Position numbers and translations under genes: made by a program
Source: Typha latifolia
Lineage: Eukaryota > Streptophyta > Magnoliopsida > Poales > Typhaceae
Direction: 5' to 3'
Assembly (NCBI GenBank): GCA_019914945.1
Contig: CM034106.1
Location: forward strand, 7,192,001-7,256,000
DNA: 64,000 nt
Shown here: piece after piece, positions 26,498-39,232 of the stretch
Position numbering within the stretch: the stretch's first letter is position 1
Layout: each line of letters opens with the position of its first letter
The notes under the pieces: model-generated
Told to the model about the DNA's origin: nothing
The model's database searches: none
What the model saw: the letters and a program-made list of their open reading frames with translations, nothing else

Positions 26498-27440
26498 CAA
26501 TCGGTTCAGATTAGCTAAGTTAGGATGGAGTTCGGATCGGATCAAGATAATACTAACACGAACACGACCCATTTATTAAACGGGTCAATTTTTTTAAACA
26601 CGAACAAGATCCATTTAATAAACGGGTTATATTTTTTATACAACCAATTTAACTCGACACAACTCGTTTAATAAAGGGGTTATATTTTTTATTCAACCAA
26701 TTTAATTTGACACAACATGTTTAACCAGTCTATATAACATATTTAACTCGTTTACACCCATTTACAAAGACAAAAAAAATCACACAATTACACACTAGCA
26801 GATTTACAATATTACTGGAATATTTAGTAAAAATAAACTCAATTGGCTAAGCCTCCGGCAAGAGAGGTATCATCGGAGTTGGTGAAGCAACAGCAGAGAT
26901 TGAGGTATTGGTGGAGGCAGAGCTCCAAGAGTTGGCTCCCATGGCGACGAGCTCCAAATTTGCCAAGGAAGACCAGGCGAGATAGGCGGTTGGAGGAGAG
27001 TAAATGTAGCAGAGAGAGGAGGGAAGGCAGGGATGACGCCGAAGAGGAGGCTATTCCTCTAGCGTCCCCGAGATCTCCAAATATGCTGAGGAAGTCGAGA
27101 TGGGAGAGGTAAGGAAGGACCCATTCGGTGCAGTCAGAGAGGCGGTTAGAGAAGAGTGAAAGGTAGCTAAGGGAGGTGGGGAGGTCTGAAATGTTGTTGA
27201 AGAGGAGGTTGCTCTTGATAAACTGCTGGAGAGGAGAGTGAGAGGTAGCGGAGGTGATGGCAGGCAGAGACGGGGACGAAGGCACCACGGGTGGAGAGAT
27301 TGAGAGGGTGGGTTAGGATTTTAGGATTTAGTGTTACGATCCGACCACATGGGTTAAGTCGAGTCAAGTCAAGTTAGTTACTTAGTTTTATCTTATTATT
27401 TTAATTTTTAAAATAAATCAGATAATCCGCATGTGGATCC
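26490..27440. mobile_element. hAT-like CCGACCCG element carrying GC-rich cargo
   Basis: It starts TAGAGGTGTCAATCGG, like the TAGGGGTGACAA end of the element at 51730, followed by ACACGAACACGACCC and AACGGGTCAA repeats. The GC-richer core (26840-27300), read on the minus strand, has a 149-codon ORF with leucine-rich text (PTSLSYLSLFSNRLS) that could be a captured LRR-gene piece. The right end and target duplication were not found. Confidence 0.45.
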
Positions 27441-29016
27441 GATCCGCTAAGAATTTTACTCCTATAAATAGGGGTGGGCATGTGTTGATAATTATCATTG
27501 AAAGAAATTGGAATTTAGTCAATTATTATTTTTGTCCTTACTTTTTATCTAGCCGTTAGATCGCTTTATCTTTCTAGGAATATATCATAGCCGAAGAAAC
27601 TCCCAACCTTCCAAACCTTAGGGCCACGAACTATCTTTCCCCATGATAAATGACCAATTTGTGATGGGCAAAAAATATATATTAAGGTGAAAATAGTTAG
27701 TATAAATATTACATGTAAGATATTTTGCTACTAATCTAGGAGACAAAACTACTATAAAAGTGAAATCCAGATATCAGGTCAAACAAAATAAGGACCACAA
27801 ATGCATTTTTTTACAACCACTATAGAAGAAGAAACATTTTTCTAGCTCACTGTCACACTAAAAAAATTTGACTTTTTAAACTAAATCCAGATATCAAGGA
27901 CCACAGAGAGAAAAATAAATATATTTTTACAAGAAGGAATCAAACAGTTTTCCAAAACGGAGACAAAAATTATATATTCGTATTAAAAATCATATTTTTT
28001 TTATCTTAATCCAACAGACGTTACACTACCTCCAAGATATTTGTACTAAAAAAATATTCAAACATTAGGGTACTAAAAAAAATCAAATATTAGGGTTGTC
28101 AAAGTACACATTTAATGTATAAAAACAGACTTGTCGTCTTTAAAGTAAAACTGCTTAGATGAAAATTAGACGATGACGACACAGAGGCGACGATGGAAAA
28201 TTAGGGCATAGAGGCGAGGTTGAATGCTTAGATGTGAATGAATGCTTCCATGAAAATGAAAGAGGAAATTAGATTTTGAAATAAAGAAGAGAAAAGTAAA
28301 ATTGCCATCATTTCTTCCCTAGTCAAATTATATCCCATCGATGGGTAAATAGGTAATTCACATTTCTTCTAATAACAATCAATAAAAATAGAGATTAATG
28401 CCACGTGAACAAAAAATAAAAGAGTAATAAACCATTTTCCATTACCACCGTCTGCTCTGCTACACTCCCTAGTAGTTTATGGGTTTGGTTGTAGCGTTTT
28501 AAATATTATGAGGCCACTAAGATATTTTTCTATAGTACAGGGAGTGTTACTATAATTAAATCTTAATTTATTTGTTTCTTGACTAAAATTTTCTTTTCGT
28601 TTCTCTGTTTGAGATCTTGGTAATTTATTTAAGTTAGCAAATAAGACCATAATTTGAAACACTTGTGGTCTAAGGTATTAGAGTTTATCACATGATATTA
28701 ACATACAATTAAAAAAAAGAAGGTAACTTTCGTATAACTTAATCTACATTATAGGGCAACGAGATCGTAGTCCGAAATGACTCATACTATATAAGTATTC
28801 CTAGATTTGAATCCTAGTGACACTTAGTTTTACTGAGAGATAGATAAATTCTCATTTCTTGCAAAAATGAGTCCAGTCTACCTTATAACCTGGTGCTAAA
28901 AAGGGAGTGATACTTACAAAGTAAAGATTACTTCGATTATGCCCATATTTATTTTTACTAAAACATAGCTCTTTTCAAAATAAAAATAAAAAAAGAAGAA
29001 ATTGTAGGGAAAAAGA

Positions 29017-29054
<38 letters not shown>

Positions 29055-29997
29055 TGAGATTATAGCAAGGCTAAAATAATATATCCGATTATTTTACAAA
29101 CAAAAGATAACGGGTAACCGGGCTGGTAATATTTTAGTGGATCATCTCATCTCTTAACCGACCCGATAACAACCCGGTTCTCAAACGACACTTGGACGGC
29201 TCAGATAATTCCCATCAAGTATATCTCTCTTCCAAGTTCAAACTCCACCATACTTAATAAGGAAGGACAGTTGGTTCTTCTGTGGAGGTGAGTTAAACTC
29301 GGCACCGGCTTCACCACTCGTTTCATGAAACCCCCAGGAGCGTTTTAAGCTAAAATGTGGCCAACATCACATGGAAGGCATGTATATTTCAAGCCTTTGT
29401 CCTTGTTAAAGAGGCATGTTAAGTAAAATTGCTTCGGAGGAATATGCTATGCAGATTAGGACTTATATTATTAGGCCATCAAATTCATTCAACCTTCTGT
29501 TCTTTAATTTGGGTTGCATATTTAAGTTTTTGGTCAAAAAAAGGATCTAAATTTGTTCCTCGCGAAGAATTCCGGTAATATAGTTTTCTTTTGCATCAGA
29601 TTTCTTGTTCCTTTCATCAATTTGTTCATATATGGTTTGAAAATTTGAACTTATATAGCCATTTTGTTCATAGTATCTTGTTTTATTTACACCATAGCTG
29701 AATCAGTTCTGGGTGGATTTTATTTGAATTGATTTCAGATGATTGCATTTGGAAAATGAATTTGGAAAATAGTTGAAATAAAGTCAATATAATCTTATTG
29801 TTAATTTGAAGGGAGTAGGAATTAATGATGTCATGTTGCATTCTTCTTATTTGCTGTTTCAAAAATAATGGAATTGAATAAAATCCATTTAATTTATCAT
29901 TTTTTTGTGTGTGCATATTCTCATTATACTATTTGAAAGATAATTGAACTAAAATAGAGTTCATATTAAAAAAAAGGAGAAATTATATTTTATCTCT
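27441..29997. other. Intergenic AT-rich DNA
   Basis: No gene was recognised. It includes a (TA)16 microsatellite at 29019-29051 and a remnant with CGGGTAACCGGG and AACCGACCCGATAAC motifs at 29,107-29,195, like the ends of the hAT-like family. A possible SINE-like stretch (28,755-28,870) has a TTTGAATCCTAG box-B-like motif. Confidence 0.5.
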
Positions 29998-30354
29998 AGT
30001 CGTTAGGCCTAAATTCACTTCGCGCTTATACGAATTTGAAGATGCTCGTTGGAAATAAAGATAAAAATAATTGGTTAAGCTTCCTAATACATCTAAAATA
30101 ATACTGATTGAATTTCATATAATAAAGATATAATAAAAATATACATATATTCAATATATATATTCCAATTAGTATTATTTTTAATACGTTTAAAAGCTTA
30201 TCCAGTTATCTACAATTTTATTTATAATAATTATTTTTCAATTCGACCTAGTTAAATATAATGAAAAAAAAATAACAATTTTAATTTGAATATAAACGTA
30301 AGAGTAAAGTGACACAAATAAAATTATAGGAGGATGAAATAAATTTAAACCTAA
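29998..30354. mobile_element. Possible MITE upstream of the serine-rich gene
   Basis: CGTTAGGCCTAAATTCACTT near 30000-30020 is imperfectly inverted by AAATAAATTTAAACCTAACT near 30,337-30,356. The AT-rich interior can fold back. The ends are only approximate. Confidence 0.3.
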
Positions 30355-30598
30355 CTGTGCGGGTTTAAAAAAAGATTCATTGTGTAACCAAATAACCGTT
30401 ACCTTTCAAATTTAGAAATGAAGTTTGCTCACCCCCAACCTCAAAATTCCATCCAAAATTCTTGTTTTCTTAAGAAAACCAAATGAGAGATCCTGTAGAT
30501 GCATGCATTGGGTGAGATAACAATCACATACATATATACATATAAATAAATATATATATATATATATGTATCTTCTTATCGCAGACGCATATAAAAAA

Positions 30599-30853
30599 AT
30601 GACAAAAGAAGAACTCGAGCCGGCGAAGATCGCCGTGCCGGAAAATCCCCTGGAGGATGACAAGAACACAGCAATGCCAACAAGCTCACCTTCCAGAGGT
30701 CTTCTTTCCAAGCAAAGGAGCCAAAAGAGTAGCTGCTTGTGCTCACCCACAACTCATGCAGGCTCTTTCAGATGCAGGCTCCATAGATCTTCTTTCAACC
30801 ATGGCGCCGGTGGCTCGGTCGGCTCCGGCCTCGCCGACCTCGCCGACAAGTGA
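30599..30853 (+). CDS. Small serine-rich protein-like (84 aa), single exon
   Basis: The 84-residue product has the motif SSCLCSPTTHAGSFRCRLHR (residues about 44-63), the signature I associate with the plant 'serine-rich protein-related' family of small proteins of unknown function. The N-terminal third is acidic and proline-containing; the C-terminal tail is glycine-rich and ends in GLADLADK. I chose the ATG at 30599 because the frame upstream runs into a TA-repeat leader with only a possible splice-acceptor-like CTTATCGCAG; an earlier in-frame ATG at 30566 would add 11 residues. There is no signal peptide or membrane segment. The stop is followed at once by TA/GT microsatellites in the presumptive 3' UTR. 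Codon usage is GC-richer than the flanks. Confidence 0.75.
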   Translation: MTKEELEPAKIAVPENPLEDDKNTAMPTSSPSRGLLSKQRSQKSSCLCSPTTHAGSFRCRLHRSSFNHGAGGSVGSGLADLADK

Positions 30854-30870
30854 CGGAAGCTCTAATGCAT

Positions 30871-30872
30871 AC

Positions 30873-30914
<42 letters not shown>
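30871..30914. repeat. (TA)n(GT)n compound microsatellite
   Basis: About 11 TA units run directly into about 10 GT units, 18 bp after the stop codon of the serine-rich gene. Confidence 0.95.
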
Positions 30915-33647
30915 ATGTGGAGGGCAAAAATGGGATGAATTCCTTGTTACTATATATCTTCGCAAGTCCATCGATCTCATGTGGTTAAAAGAAGGTACGT
31001 ATCAGATGATCGATCTAAATTCCAAATGCTTGTCAGGCGGGAAATGTAATTAAGTAGATAGTATGTGGCATGTACAACATATAATACTGTCTGAAATAAG
31101 CAATCTTACTATCATTTATGCACGTCACTTGAACACAGCTGGGTTATTATCATTATTTTTTAAATATCATGATTTCTAGGAAGGAGGAGATATTTTTCTT
31201 ATCCTTAAATTGTTAGGATAATATTCTAGCGGAAGACAAGAGAGGAACTTATTGATCTTGTCAAAGTTCAAAGGTGAATTGATGATGCTGATATGTGATG
31301 GTAGTGTTTAATTTTCTTGAGTAAAATGGAGAGAAAATTAAAGAAACTAAAGGTGGTGGCTGCTCCTGTATCATCTGTTTGATTCTTTATGCTGCCTCTC
31401 AACATCTTTCCTTTCTTACCAACCACGATGGAGATGTTGTACTGAAATTAAAAATGAAAGTAGACATTATATATTTAGAAAGCTGCCTTTTTAACATGAT
31501 TATTAAAGCGTAGTTGCTACCACCACCATTGTAACGCAGCGATAGAATGTACCCACTTATAACAGGAGGATTATAGATTTGAGCGTATATGAGCATAAAT
31601 TTTTTTTAAAAATAAATTAAAATGAATTGTGTCTGTATGCATTTGTTTTGACCTATTATGGTGTGTGCATGTCTTGACCCGTTTCGTATGAGGATTAACC
31701 CATATATCTATCTTATATATCGAAAAGCGCTAGCTTGTATATGTAGCCTATGAACCCATTGGTTGTATCAATAATAAAAAAGAACCTCAATTACTTCCTT
31801 TCTATATAAATCACAAAATTGAGGCAAATTTCTATCATAGAAAAATTTCCAATCAAACTTCATTTCAACTAGATTTTCTAGTTTTTTTCCCCCCACTTAC
31901 CTACTTTCTTGTTCGCCATGAATTCAAAGAGAGAAAATAGTCGCCTTTAGTCTTTAGACTTATCTGCTTGTAGAAGTTGGGAATCTTCTTCAGAGACATA
32001 ATTAAGTTATCTTTAAACTTTTAGGAGGAGCAAGGAGAAACTTGTTCTAATAGGAAACATACACCAATCCAAACTAACTCCGAAGATCTAAAGAGGTAGC
32101 CATTCTTATGGACCAATGTTGTCTTCACCGTTCCAAAAAATTTAAACTAAAATATATATATATATAATCAAACAACTCGAGATATAAATCAAGAGGTCAA
32201 CTTGTCCATGTAAATATGACAATGTGATAGTGCTTAGTTAGCTAATAGGATTCGTATTGTATAAGAGTTTCTGAGTTCAAATACAACAAGATATCACTAA
32301 AATTTCAATTTCTCATTCTCTAATATCACATTACACCTATGACAAATAAAAGTGTAAAATTTTACACCAATAATATACTATGAAACACTCTGCACCCTTT
32401 CATAAAGGTAGGAGACAAATTGCAAATTGATACGTAATTATAGTTCGAGGGTTAAATATAAATATATAAATATATATAACTATATTATATGCACACAAAC
32501 AAAAGAAAAAAAATGAAGTCAAGGTAGAACTCAATTGCATGCATGCAGAGAGAGAGAGAGAGAGCAAGCATCCCAGATCAGCCAGGGAGTAAGAAGGGAG
32601 ACAATGTCTAATGGAGACATGGCCAATAAGTAGCCCCCTAGAATCCGAAGAACAACCTCGACCGGAGGAATCGACTGTAACGTCACTGTCGACGGGCATT
32701 CGAGGGGTGGTCAGTTGATCCACTCGGCCTGCCACCACTGCCTTGATTAGAACACACATGCCAGACAGCAGATTAGATATGAGGGAGGGGAGGGGATATG
32801 GGTCATGGAATATACCTATAGCTAGTGGAGTAATGGGGGCCTCCATACTTGGATCTTTCCTCTCATTCTCGCTTCTTCTCCCCCTTCTTCTTTACCTCCA
32901 TGGAGTAGCTCTCACTTTATTGGATTCAATCATAGAGCACCCAAATGGAGTAGGAGATGCCTTTTGGCCTTTCAATGAGCTTATGATGATGATGTTTAAG
33001 GTGGTGGAATATTGTTATATGTCTTTTATGAACACAAGAGAGAGAGAGAAAAAAATAAAAAAATAAAAAAACCACTTGGACTTAAAGGTGTAGTAGTTCT
33101 AATACTTTAGGCTAATCAACCTTAAACATTTTGTTTTTGTTCTTTGAATGAAAGAAAACCTATTGTGAACACTTCTTCTTTTCGCATATTTTCCAATTAA
33201 TTAGCTCCTCCTGTTTTTTTAGGTACATGGTGAAAAATAGCTTCGGCTTAAAAAAGAAAAACTGGAATATGTCAAAAAGGAGGAAAAAAAAATAAAAGAA
33301 TGCTAAAGATATTAAAAAAAACACGTCTTTTATTTTATTTTTTCATTCCTCATGTCAAGGGACATTGAGATGCTTTCTATGTAAGAGATGATGATGATAT
33401 CTTGCCATGTTGACTATGGCAACTTGATCATTGTCCTACCATTTCACAAGTAGAGCACTCTCTCTCTCTCTCTCTCTCTCTAGGGGGAGATTCTTTTTGG
33501 CAGGTTATGGTTTCATCTCAAATAAGTTGAATCTCTGGGAGCATATATTGGGATTGAGGGAGATCTCTTATTTGTCGGCAACCCAACTGCTTCCTGTATT
33601 TAAGGTGGGCTTTTGTTTGTACAAATTATTTATTAATCTCAACCTTG

Positions 33648-33719
<72 letters not shown>

Positions 33720-35711
33720 AGTATGTTTATATGACATCTCACAATTGAATCTCAAGACAGTTCAGGATTGAAGGGAATCCCCCATTTTTCTTTCTTGGTG
33801 AGCACTCTCTTTATATACATTAGATATCTTTTATATATATATATAACCCACAAAGTCATTTTTGATTGATCAAGAGGTAGCACCATCAAATTGGCAGATT
33901 AGTGTTGGAAGTTACATTATATTTCTTTTGTTGTTGTTATTTTGTTCTTTCTGGGCTTTGTTTTAGTGTCATGCTTTTAGATGAGTTTGCCATGGCCACA
34001 AGGGCATCTACCAAACCATGAACTTTTCTAGGCATTCCAGCTACAGCTAACCTTCTCTGCCTTTAGGGACCATTTGATCAAGAGGTCATGGTGTTGCTAC
34101 TGATCATGAATGAACAACCTACTTACAAAAATATGTGATCTCCAATAGGATCAATTTTTTTTTAAACAATATTTGGTGCTATATTCCTGCTCAGGATCAC
34201 CAACTTCTCCTTTTACAAAATTTGTTATCCAAGTGCTAACAAAAGATGAACTTGATGCATTGAAGTTCATCGTCCATCCAAATCTTTTGAATTGAAAAGT
34301 GGATCGCAAATGAATGTGGCATAAAGTTATTCGTTCAATGAATCAAGCGCGCCTCTACGCGTTTTAATATCTCCCCATCATTCTCAAATGGGCACTAAAT
34401 AATTTTACACATGGTGTCCCCATTGTGCAGGACGAATGCAAGGGACTATAGAGGAGGAGGTGGTGATGATAATGATGATGGCATCCTTGTTGGATAAGAG
34501 GTAGAGGTGAGTACTATTCCATTAGAAGCTTGCACAGAGGAGTGAATGAGTGAGTGAGTGGCATAATAGGCATTGTGGGCTTTAAGGTCCCCATCGTTTT
34601 CACTGAGATCATAGCTTTCATGGAGGAAACCTTCTTTCCCGCGTCCTTTAGCATGAGCTCAAATGATGATAGGTTGGTTACTTTTCTTGCAATCTTCCCT
34701 CCCCCCCCTAATCTCCATAGTTGGATTTTGGTAAATGATGAGCTTTCTCAAGACACAGTTGCTTGATGGTCCCATATGTTTGTTTTTTTTAATCATTCAG
34801 AGGTGATATGTAGAGCACTAACAACACCAGATCTATGCAATCCTGGTGGTTGGATTCTTGTCTCCTTAGAAAGTTGCAAACTGTAATGCGTTTGATCTAA
34901 GCAGCCTGTGTCACTGATCAAGCCAACAAAGGTGTGGAGTAAAAGGATGAGACTTTTACTTGGTTGGCCACAGGTCCAGATCACCCTCAACCAAAGTTTA
35001 GGTGAGATGAGGGTCAAATCAAAAGAGAAGAATAGAATAGAAAAGAAAGAAGAAGAATTGTAGCTTTCATTTGAGAAACATATAGGTCTTGTCCATCAAA
35101 GATTTGGTAGATTAATGGATAAAATCTAGTCATTTCACTGAGATGCCATAAAGTTCTTGAACTGCTACAGATGCAACCAGATGAAATAGAGCTCAGGGTA
35201 ACCACAAAACCTGAAAGAATCAAATGCAGAAAGGGGTGGTGTGGTCCTAAAAGTGCATCCCTCAATTTCATCAGTGAAAGGTCTCTTTATCTTTTCTTCT
35301 TTTCTAAACTTTAGAGAGCATCTGATCCAATATTCTCATTAGTTTGTCTACAAAGTGCAGTTTCTCTTCTTAATTTACACATTCTTCAAGTGACTCAATT
35401 CCATTTGAGACTACTACCTACTGAAGTTTTAGTTTAGAGAATCGAAGAAAAAAAAATTTATTTACCAGATTCAGCCATGAGAACTTCTAGAATTAAAATG
35501 TTTTGTAGAGCTAAACTTTTCAAACGCCTTCATCTTATCGTATATGGTTTTCATGAAAATAAAAGTAGAAAATATGTACTATTCACATTATCAAGTTAAT
35601 GGCATCTAACTTTCTTTTCGTTTCAAGGTTCTAGGACACTCAAGGAAGGCAAAGTTGGCAATCGATAGTAAGAGATCTCATGTCATTAATTGGAGGAAAA
35701 CATTGATAAAG
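30915..35711. other. Intergenic region upstream of the NRL gene
   Basis: No gene could be supported. Two ORFs near 32.4-33.07 kb (one per strand, about 100-150 codons, no family signal, partly AG/CT repeat) are doubtful. A SINE-like stretch lies near 32,225-32,300. The last part (34.4-35.7 kb) probably contains promoter and 5' UTR of the NRL gene; TTTCGTTTCAAG before 35627 could be a 5'-UTR intron acceptor. A very short upstream ORF starts at 35675 (ATG TCA TTA) and stops just before the main ATG. Confidence 0.4.
33458..33716. repeat. Paired (CT)n microsatellites
   Basis: One tract of about 12 CT units (33458-33481) and one of about 31 (33654-33716) lie 170 bp apart, about 2 kb upstream of the NRL start codon. 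The serine/leucine-repeat ORF over them is an artefact. Confidence 0.95.
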
Positions 35712-38700
35712 ATGAAGTATATGAAACTTGGAACAAAGCCAGACACATTCTACACAGAAGAGGCTGTGAGGTAAATCATTCTTTCTTTTTCTGGTTCAGA
35801 TGAATTTGTTTGCTGTATATATGCAGCAATGCCTTGAACTAAAAGGAAAGGTAGAGTTGTGAACATGTTATATTATCGAAAAGGAAGCTACTGGTTGTGA
35901 AAACAAAGAAGATACTATAAAATTTGGACTGCAAACATGATTGTTAAATAGAGATTCAATTTATATTAACTGATCAATAGCTATAAATTATATCGCAGAT
36001 CAGTGCTGTCGGACGTGCCAACAGATCTAATTGTACATGTTAATAACACTAAGTACTTACTGCATAAGGTACACTTATCACTTTCTCCCTATATTTGTCT
36101 GTTTGATTATTTCTGAGTATACTTAGATCCAAAGCAATTGTAGGAGGTTAAATCATGAATTCAAAAACAAATTTGGCACTTTGCTGTTATTTTCCAATTA
36201 TCTGTTGATTAGTTCAAACTCCCACAACACTAATCCAATGATGAGAAATGGGAAATGAGACATGAGAATGAATGACTTCAGAAGATTGGTCACCACACCT
36301 AAAAGTAAATTGATCACAAGATCTTAATAGGCATCAACTCCTTATTCAAGGGCATCATTAACGAGGCCCAATCCCAGCCTTTTTCATAGTAAATATCATC
36401 CTTTAGGATTTTGCTATTTTATTTAAACTACATGCCTAGTGATGACACTGAATCAAATATAGATTTACTTGGGTCTTTTGACTTAGAATATTGTCCTTCT
36501 AATCTTAGATGAACTTTTACACCTCAGGCCTAAGGGACTTGCACTAGCTCAGGAAAGTTAAGGCCGTGACTTCACTCAAATAATTGGCATCTTTCGAACT
36601 GCTTAAGAAATAGTATTTGTAGATCATTTGGTGATAAAAGAATAGTTCTACTTCACTGTTCAATGATTTTATTGTTAGGTCGTTAGCGAAGTAAATTATC
36701 AGCATAGCTACAAATAAATACTTCATGCATGTTATTTCTATCATTACAGTTATGTATAGTTCTCAGTGGCGGATGCTACAGTTCACTGCCTGATGAAAGA
36801 TTGTAATTGAAAACTAAACAGGAAGAACATGAAGCCTTTTATTCTTCTACTACTTCTAGAGCTGATAAGAAAGAGTTAGTTCCATGAGAAATATGAGCTC
36901 ATTCTTGTGTAATTTGTCTTGGGTTGCACGGTTTCCTTGTGCCTGCCACTTTGAGATCCAATACCAAGTTATATTTATATTATGCAATAAACCTTTTCAA
37001 GAACACAAATATCTCAAACTAGATCTTTTCCAAGGACGGTGCTGGAAAAATAATTCCTCTTTGTTTCATTTCTAGAGAAGTTAAAGATGCATAGAGTTAT
37101 CCATAAATGATGCGCAGTTGCAAGTTTTACGATCGCGCTAAATGCCTACATGACAACATCTCATCATACACTAACTAAATTAACAATGTTTTGTTTACCT
37201 TCTAGTAGTCCAAAGCTTTTGATTTGAGCTCTTCAACTGTAGTTTCCACTTCTTCTGAAGTGCGGGCTCCTCCAACGCCTATGCTCTGATACCGACGACG
37301 AAGCAGGCCAGCCAATCCCAGTTGCTCTACATGACATCCCAGGTGGTGAAGAAGCCTTCGAGCTCTGCACCAAGTTCTGCTATGGTATCACCATCAGTCT
37401 CAGCGCGCACAACTTCATGCCAGCAATCCTGGCAGCCAGGTTCCTACGAATGACTGAGTCGGCAGCCAAGGGCAATTTAGTCATGAAGCTCGAATCATTC
37501 TTTGACTCATGCATCCTTCAAGGCTGGAAGGACTCGATTGCAGCATTGCAGTCTGCTTGGAAGTTATCTGGGTGGTCAGAAAACCGCATTGTGCAGCCCT
37601 GCCTGGATTCGATAGTTGAAAAAATCCTTATTCATCCCTCAAAGGTCAGTCTCTCATCCATGATCATGTAAACTTTTCATTACAATCTTCATCAAGCCTA
37701 AATCTCATCAAGCTGAGTCAGCATTGAAATAAAATCGAGCTGGGCTCCTTCACAAGCGATTCAACCAATAATTTGAAGCAAACATTGTGCTAAAGCTTGT
37801 AACGAGCAGCTTGACAATCTTGAGTAAAAGAACACTGAGCTTTCCCTGGCCATGGATTGTTGTCCAGGTGACATGGTCCTACACATACACAAGGCCTGGC
37901 TACAACAAGAAGCAGCATCAATCTGTACCTAAGGACTGGTGGACAGAGGACATCTCAGAGCTTGATCTCGACATCTTTAGGTCGATCATTTCCACCATAC
38001 GAGCAACAAAGGCACTCCCTCCACAGCTCATTGGGGAGGCGATCCATGTTTATGCCTGCAAGCACCTACCTGACCCACCGAATTCCAAATGGCCAGCCCA
38101 GAGCTCTATGGCACGTGCTGAAGAGACCCTAGCCAAGCACCGGCGTGTGCTCGAGTCCATTGTTAGCATGATTCCTTCTGAACCTAGCTCAGTCTCCTGC
38201 AGGTTCTTGTTAAGATTGTTAAAGGTGGCTAACATTATAGATGCTTCACCATCCACTAGAGCTGAGCTCATTAGGCGCGCGGGTCGGCAATTGGATGAAG
38301 CTAATGTGACTGATCTACTTGTCCCTCTACCTTCAAATCCTAAGTCATACGATGTCAGTGCAGTGGAGGCAGTGATGGATACCTTCTTGGCACAGTTCCG
38401 CCGATCAGTGGCTCCTGAAAACAGTGAGAAGATGATTAGGTCGATGTCAAAGGTGGTGAAGATCTTTGACTCATACCTGCAGGTCATCGCACATGATGCT
38501 GATCTCCTGGTGTCAAAATTCATCGATCTTGCCGAGTCATTGCCAGAGTTGGCAAGGCAAGAGCATGACGGGCTGTATCAGGCTATTGATACTTACCTCA
38601 AGGTGATCCATTCAACTTCTAGCTACAAAGTGGCAACAATCAATAAATTTTCCATAGTCATGGTTACTATGCAAACCAAAGATAAAAAGTGAAATTAAAT

Positions 38701-39232
38701 ACCAAGTGCACAAAGGTATAAGCATGTAAGAAAACCTGCTTATATAACATGGCTAGCTTCTGCATCCAGATTCATACTTTGTGATAACAATATTTGTTTA
38801 TTGCATTGATCTCTTTAGGAACACAGAGAGCTAAGCAAGGAAGAAAGGAAGCAACTCTGTAGGATGATAGATTGTCGGAAACTGTCACCTCAGATGCGTG
38901 CACAGGCTATAGCAAATGACCAGATGCCTCTCCGCACGATAGTGCAGCTTCTGTTCATAGAGCAGGAGAAAGCTGGTGGTGCAAGTGGAAGCCGAGGCAT
39001 CCCTCTCGATCAATCGGTGGATATTCTGAATGCTAGGATGGCAATGGAAGAGGAAAGATGGTCAGAACAAGGCCATGGAGGAGGACAACAATTGAGACGA
39101 GAGTTAACACAGCGTGAAAGAACTGATAACACTGTGATCACTAGATCTTCTTCAGGATCAAAGGTAGCAAAGAAGAAGGAGATCTTAGAGGAGAAAGGTG
39201 CAGGTATGGTGAGCAAGTTACAAACTAAGTGA
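35712..39232 (+). CDS. BTB/POZ-NPH3 domain protein (NRL family), 5 exons, 559 aa
   Basis: NPH3/RPT2-like proteins are plant-specific substrate adaptors and scaffolds, best known from phototropin and auxin signalling at the plasma membrane. Exons: 35712-35770, 35999-36068, 37243-37644, 37868-38602, 38819-39232; phases fit and the total is 560 codons with stop. The start MKYMKLGTKPDTFYTEEAVR is typical. The BTB region (about 27-130) holds DLIVHVNNTKYLLHKFPLL and KFCYGITISLSAHNF. The NPH3 domain (about 199-485) starts PKDWWTEDISELDLDIF and includes CRFLLRLLKVA, the conserved LYQAIDTYLKEH and LCRMIDCRKLSPQMRAQAIANDQMPLRT. The tail (about 485-559) is basic and serine-rich and ends SKLQTK; I see no terminal RxS 14-3-3 type motif as in NPH3. 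Length is usual for the family. An ORF beginning inside intron 3 extends exon 4 backwards and is not the real start. Subclade not assigned. Confidence 0.93.

Noticed and set aside
26839..27288. 149-codon leucine-rich ORF as an LRR gene
   Set aside because: It sits inside a hAT-like element and lacks regular LRR spacing. At most it is a captured fragment, so no CDS was called.
28755..28870. SINE-like stretch (also 32,225-32,300)
   Set aside because: Box-A and box-B resemblances are weak and no poly(A) end or target duplication was seen; only mentioned, not called.
32400..33066. Possible small gene on either strand (148 aa minus, about 100 aa plus)
   Set aside because: The plus-strand frame starts with TTG, the two frames overlap antisense, and neither shows a known motif. 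A microRNA precursor was also considered, but no known mature miRNA sequence is present.
33431..33721. 96-codon Ser/Leu-repeat ORF
   Set aside because: It is translated (CT)n microsatellite.
38050..38523. 157-codon ORF antisense to NRL exon 4
   Set aside because: It is a shadow of the NPH3 coding sequence on the other strand.
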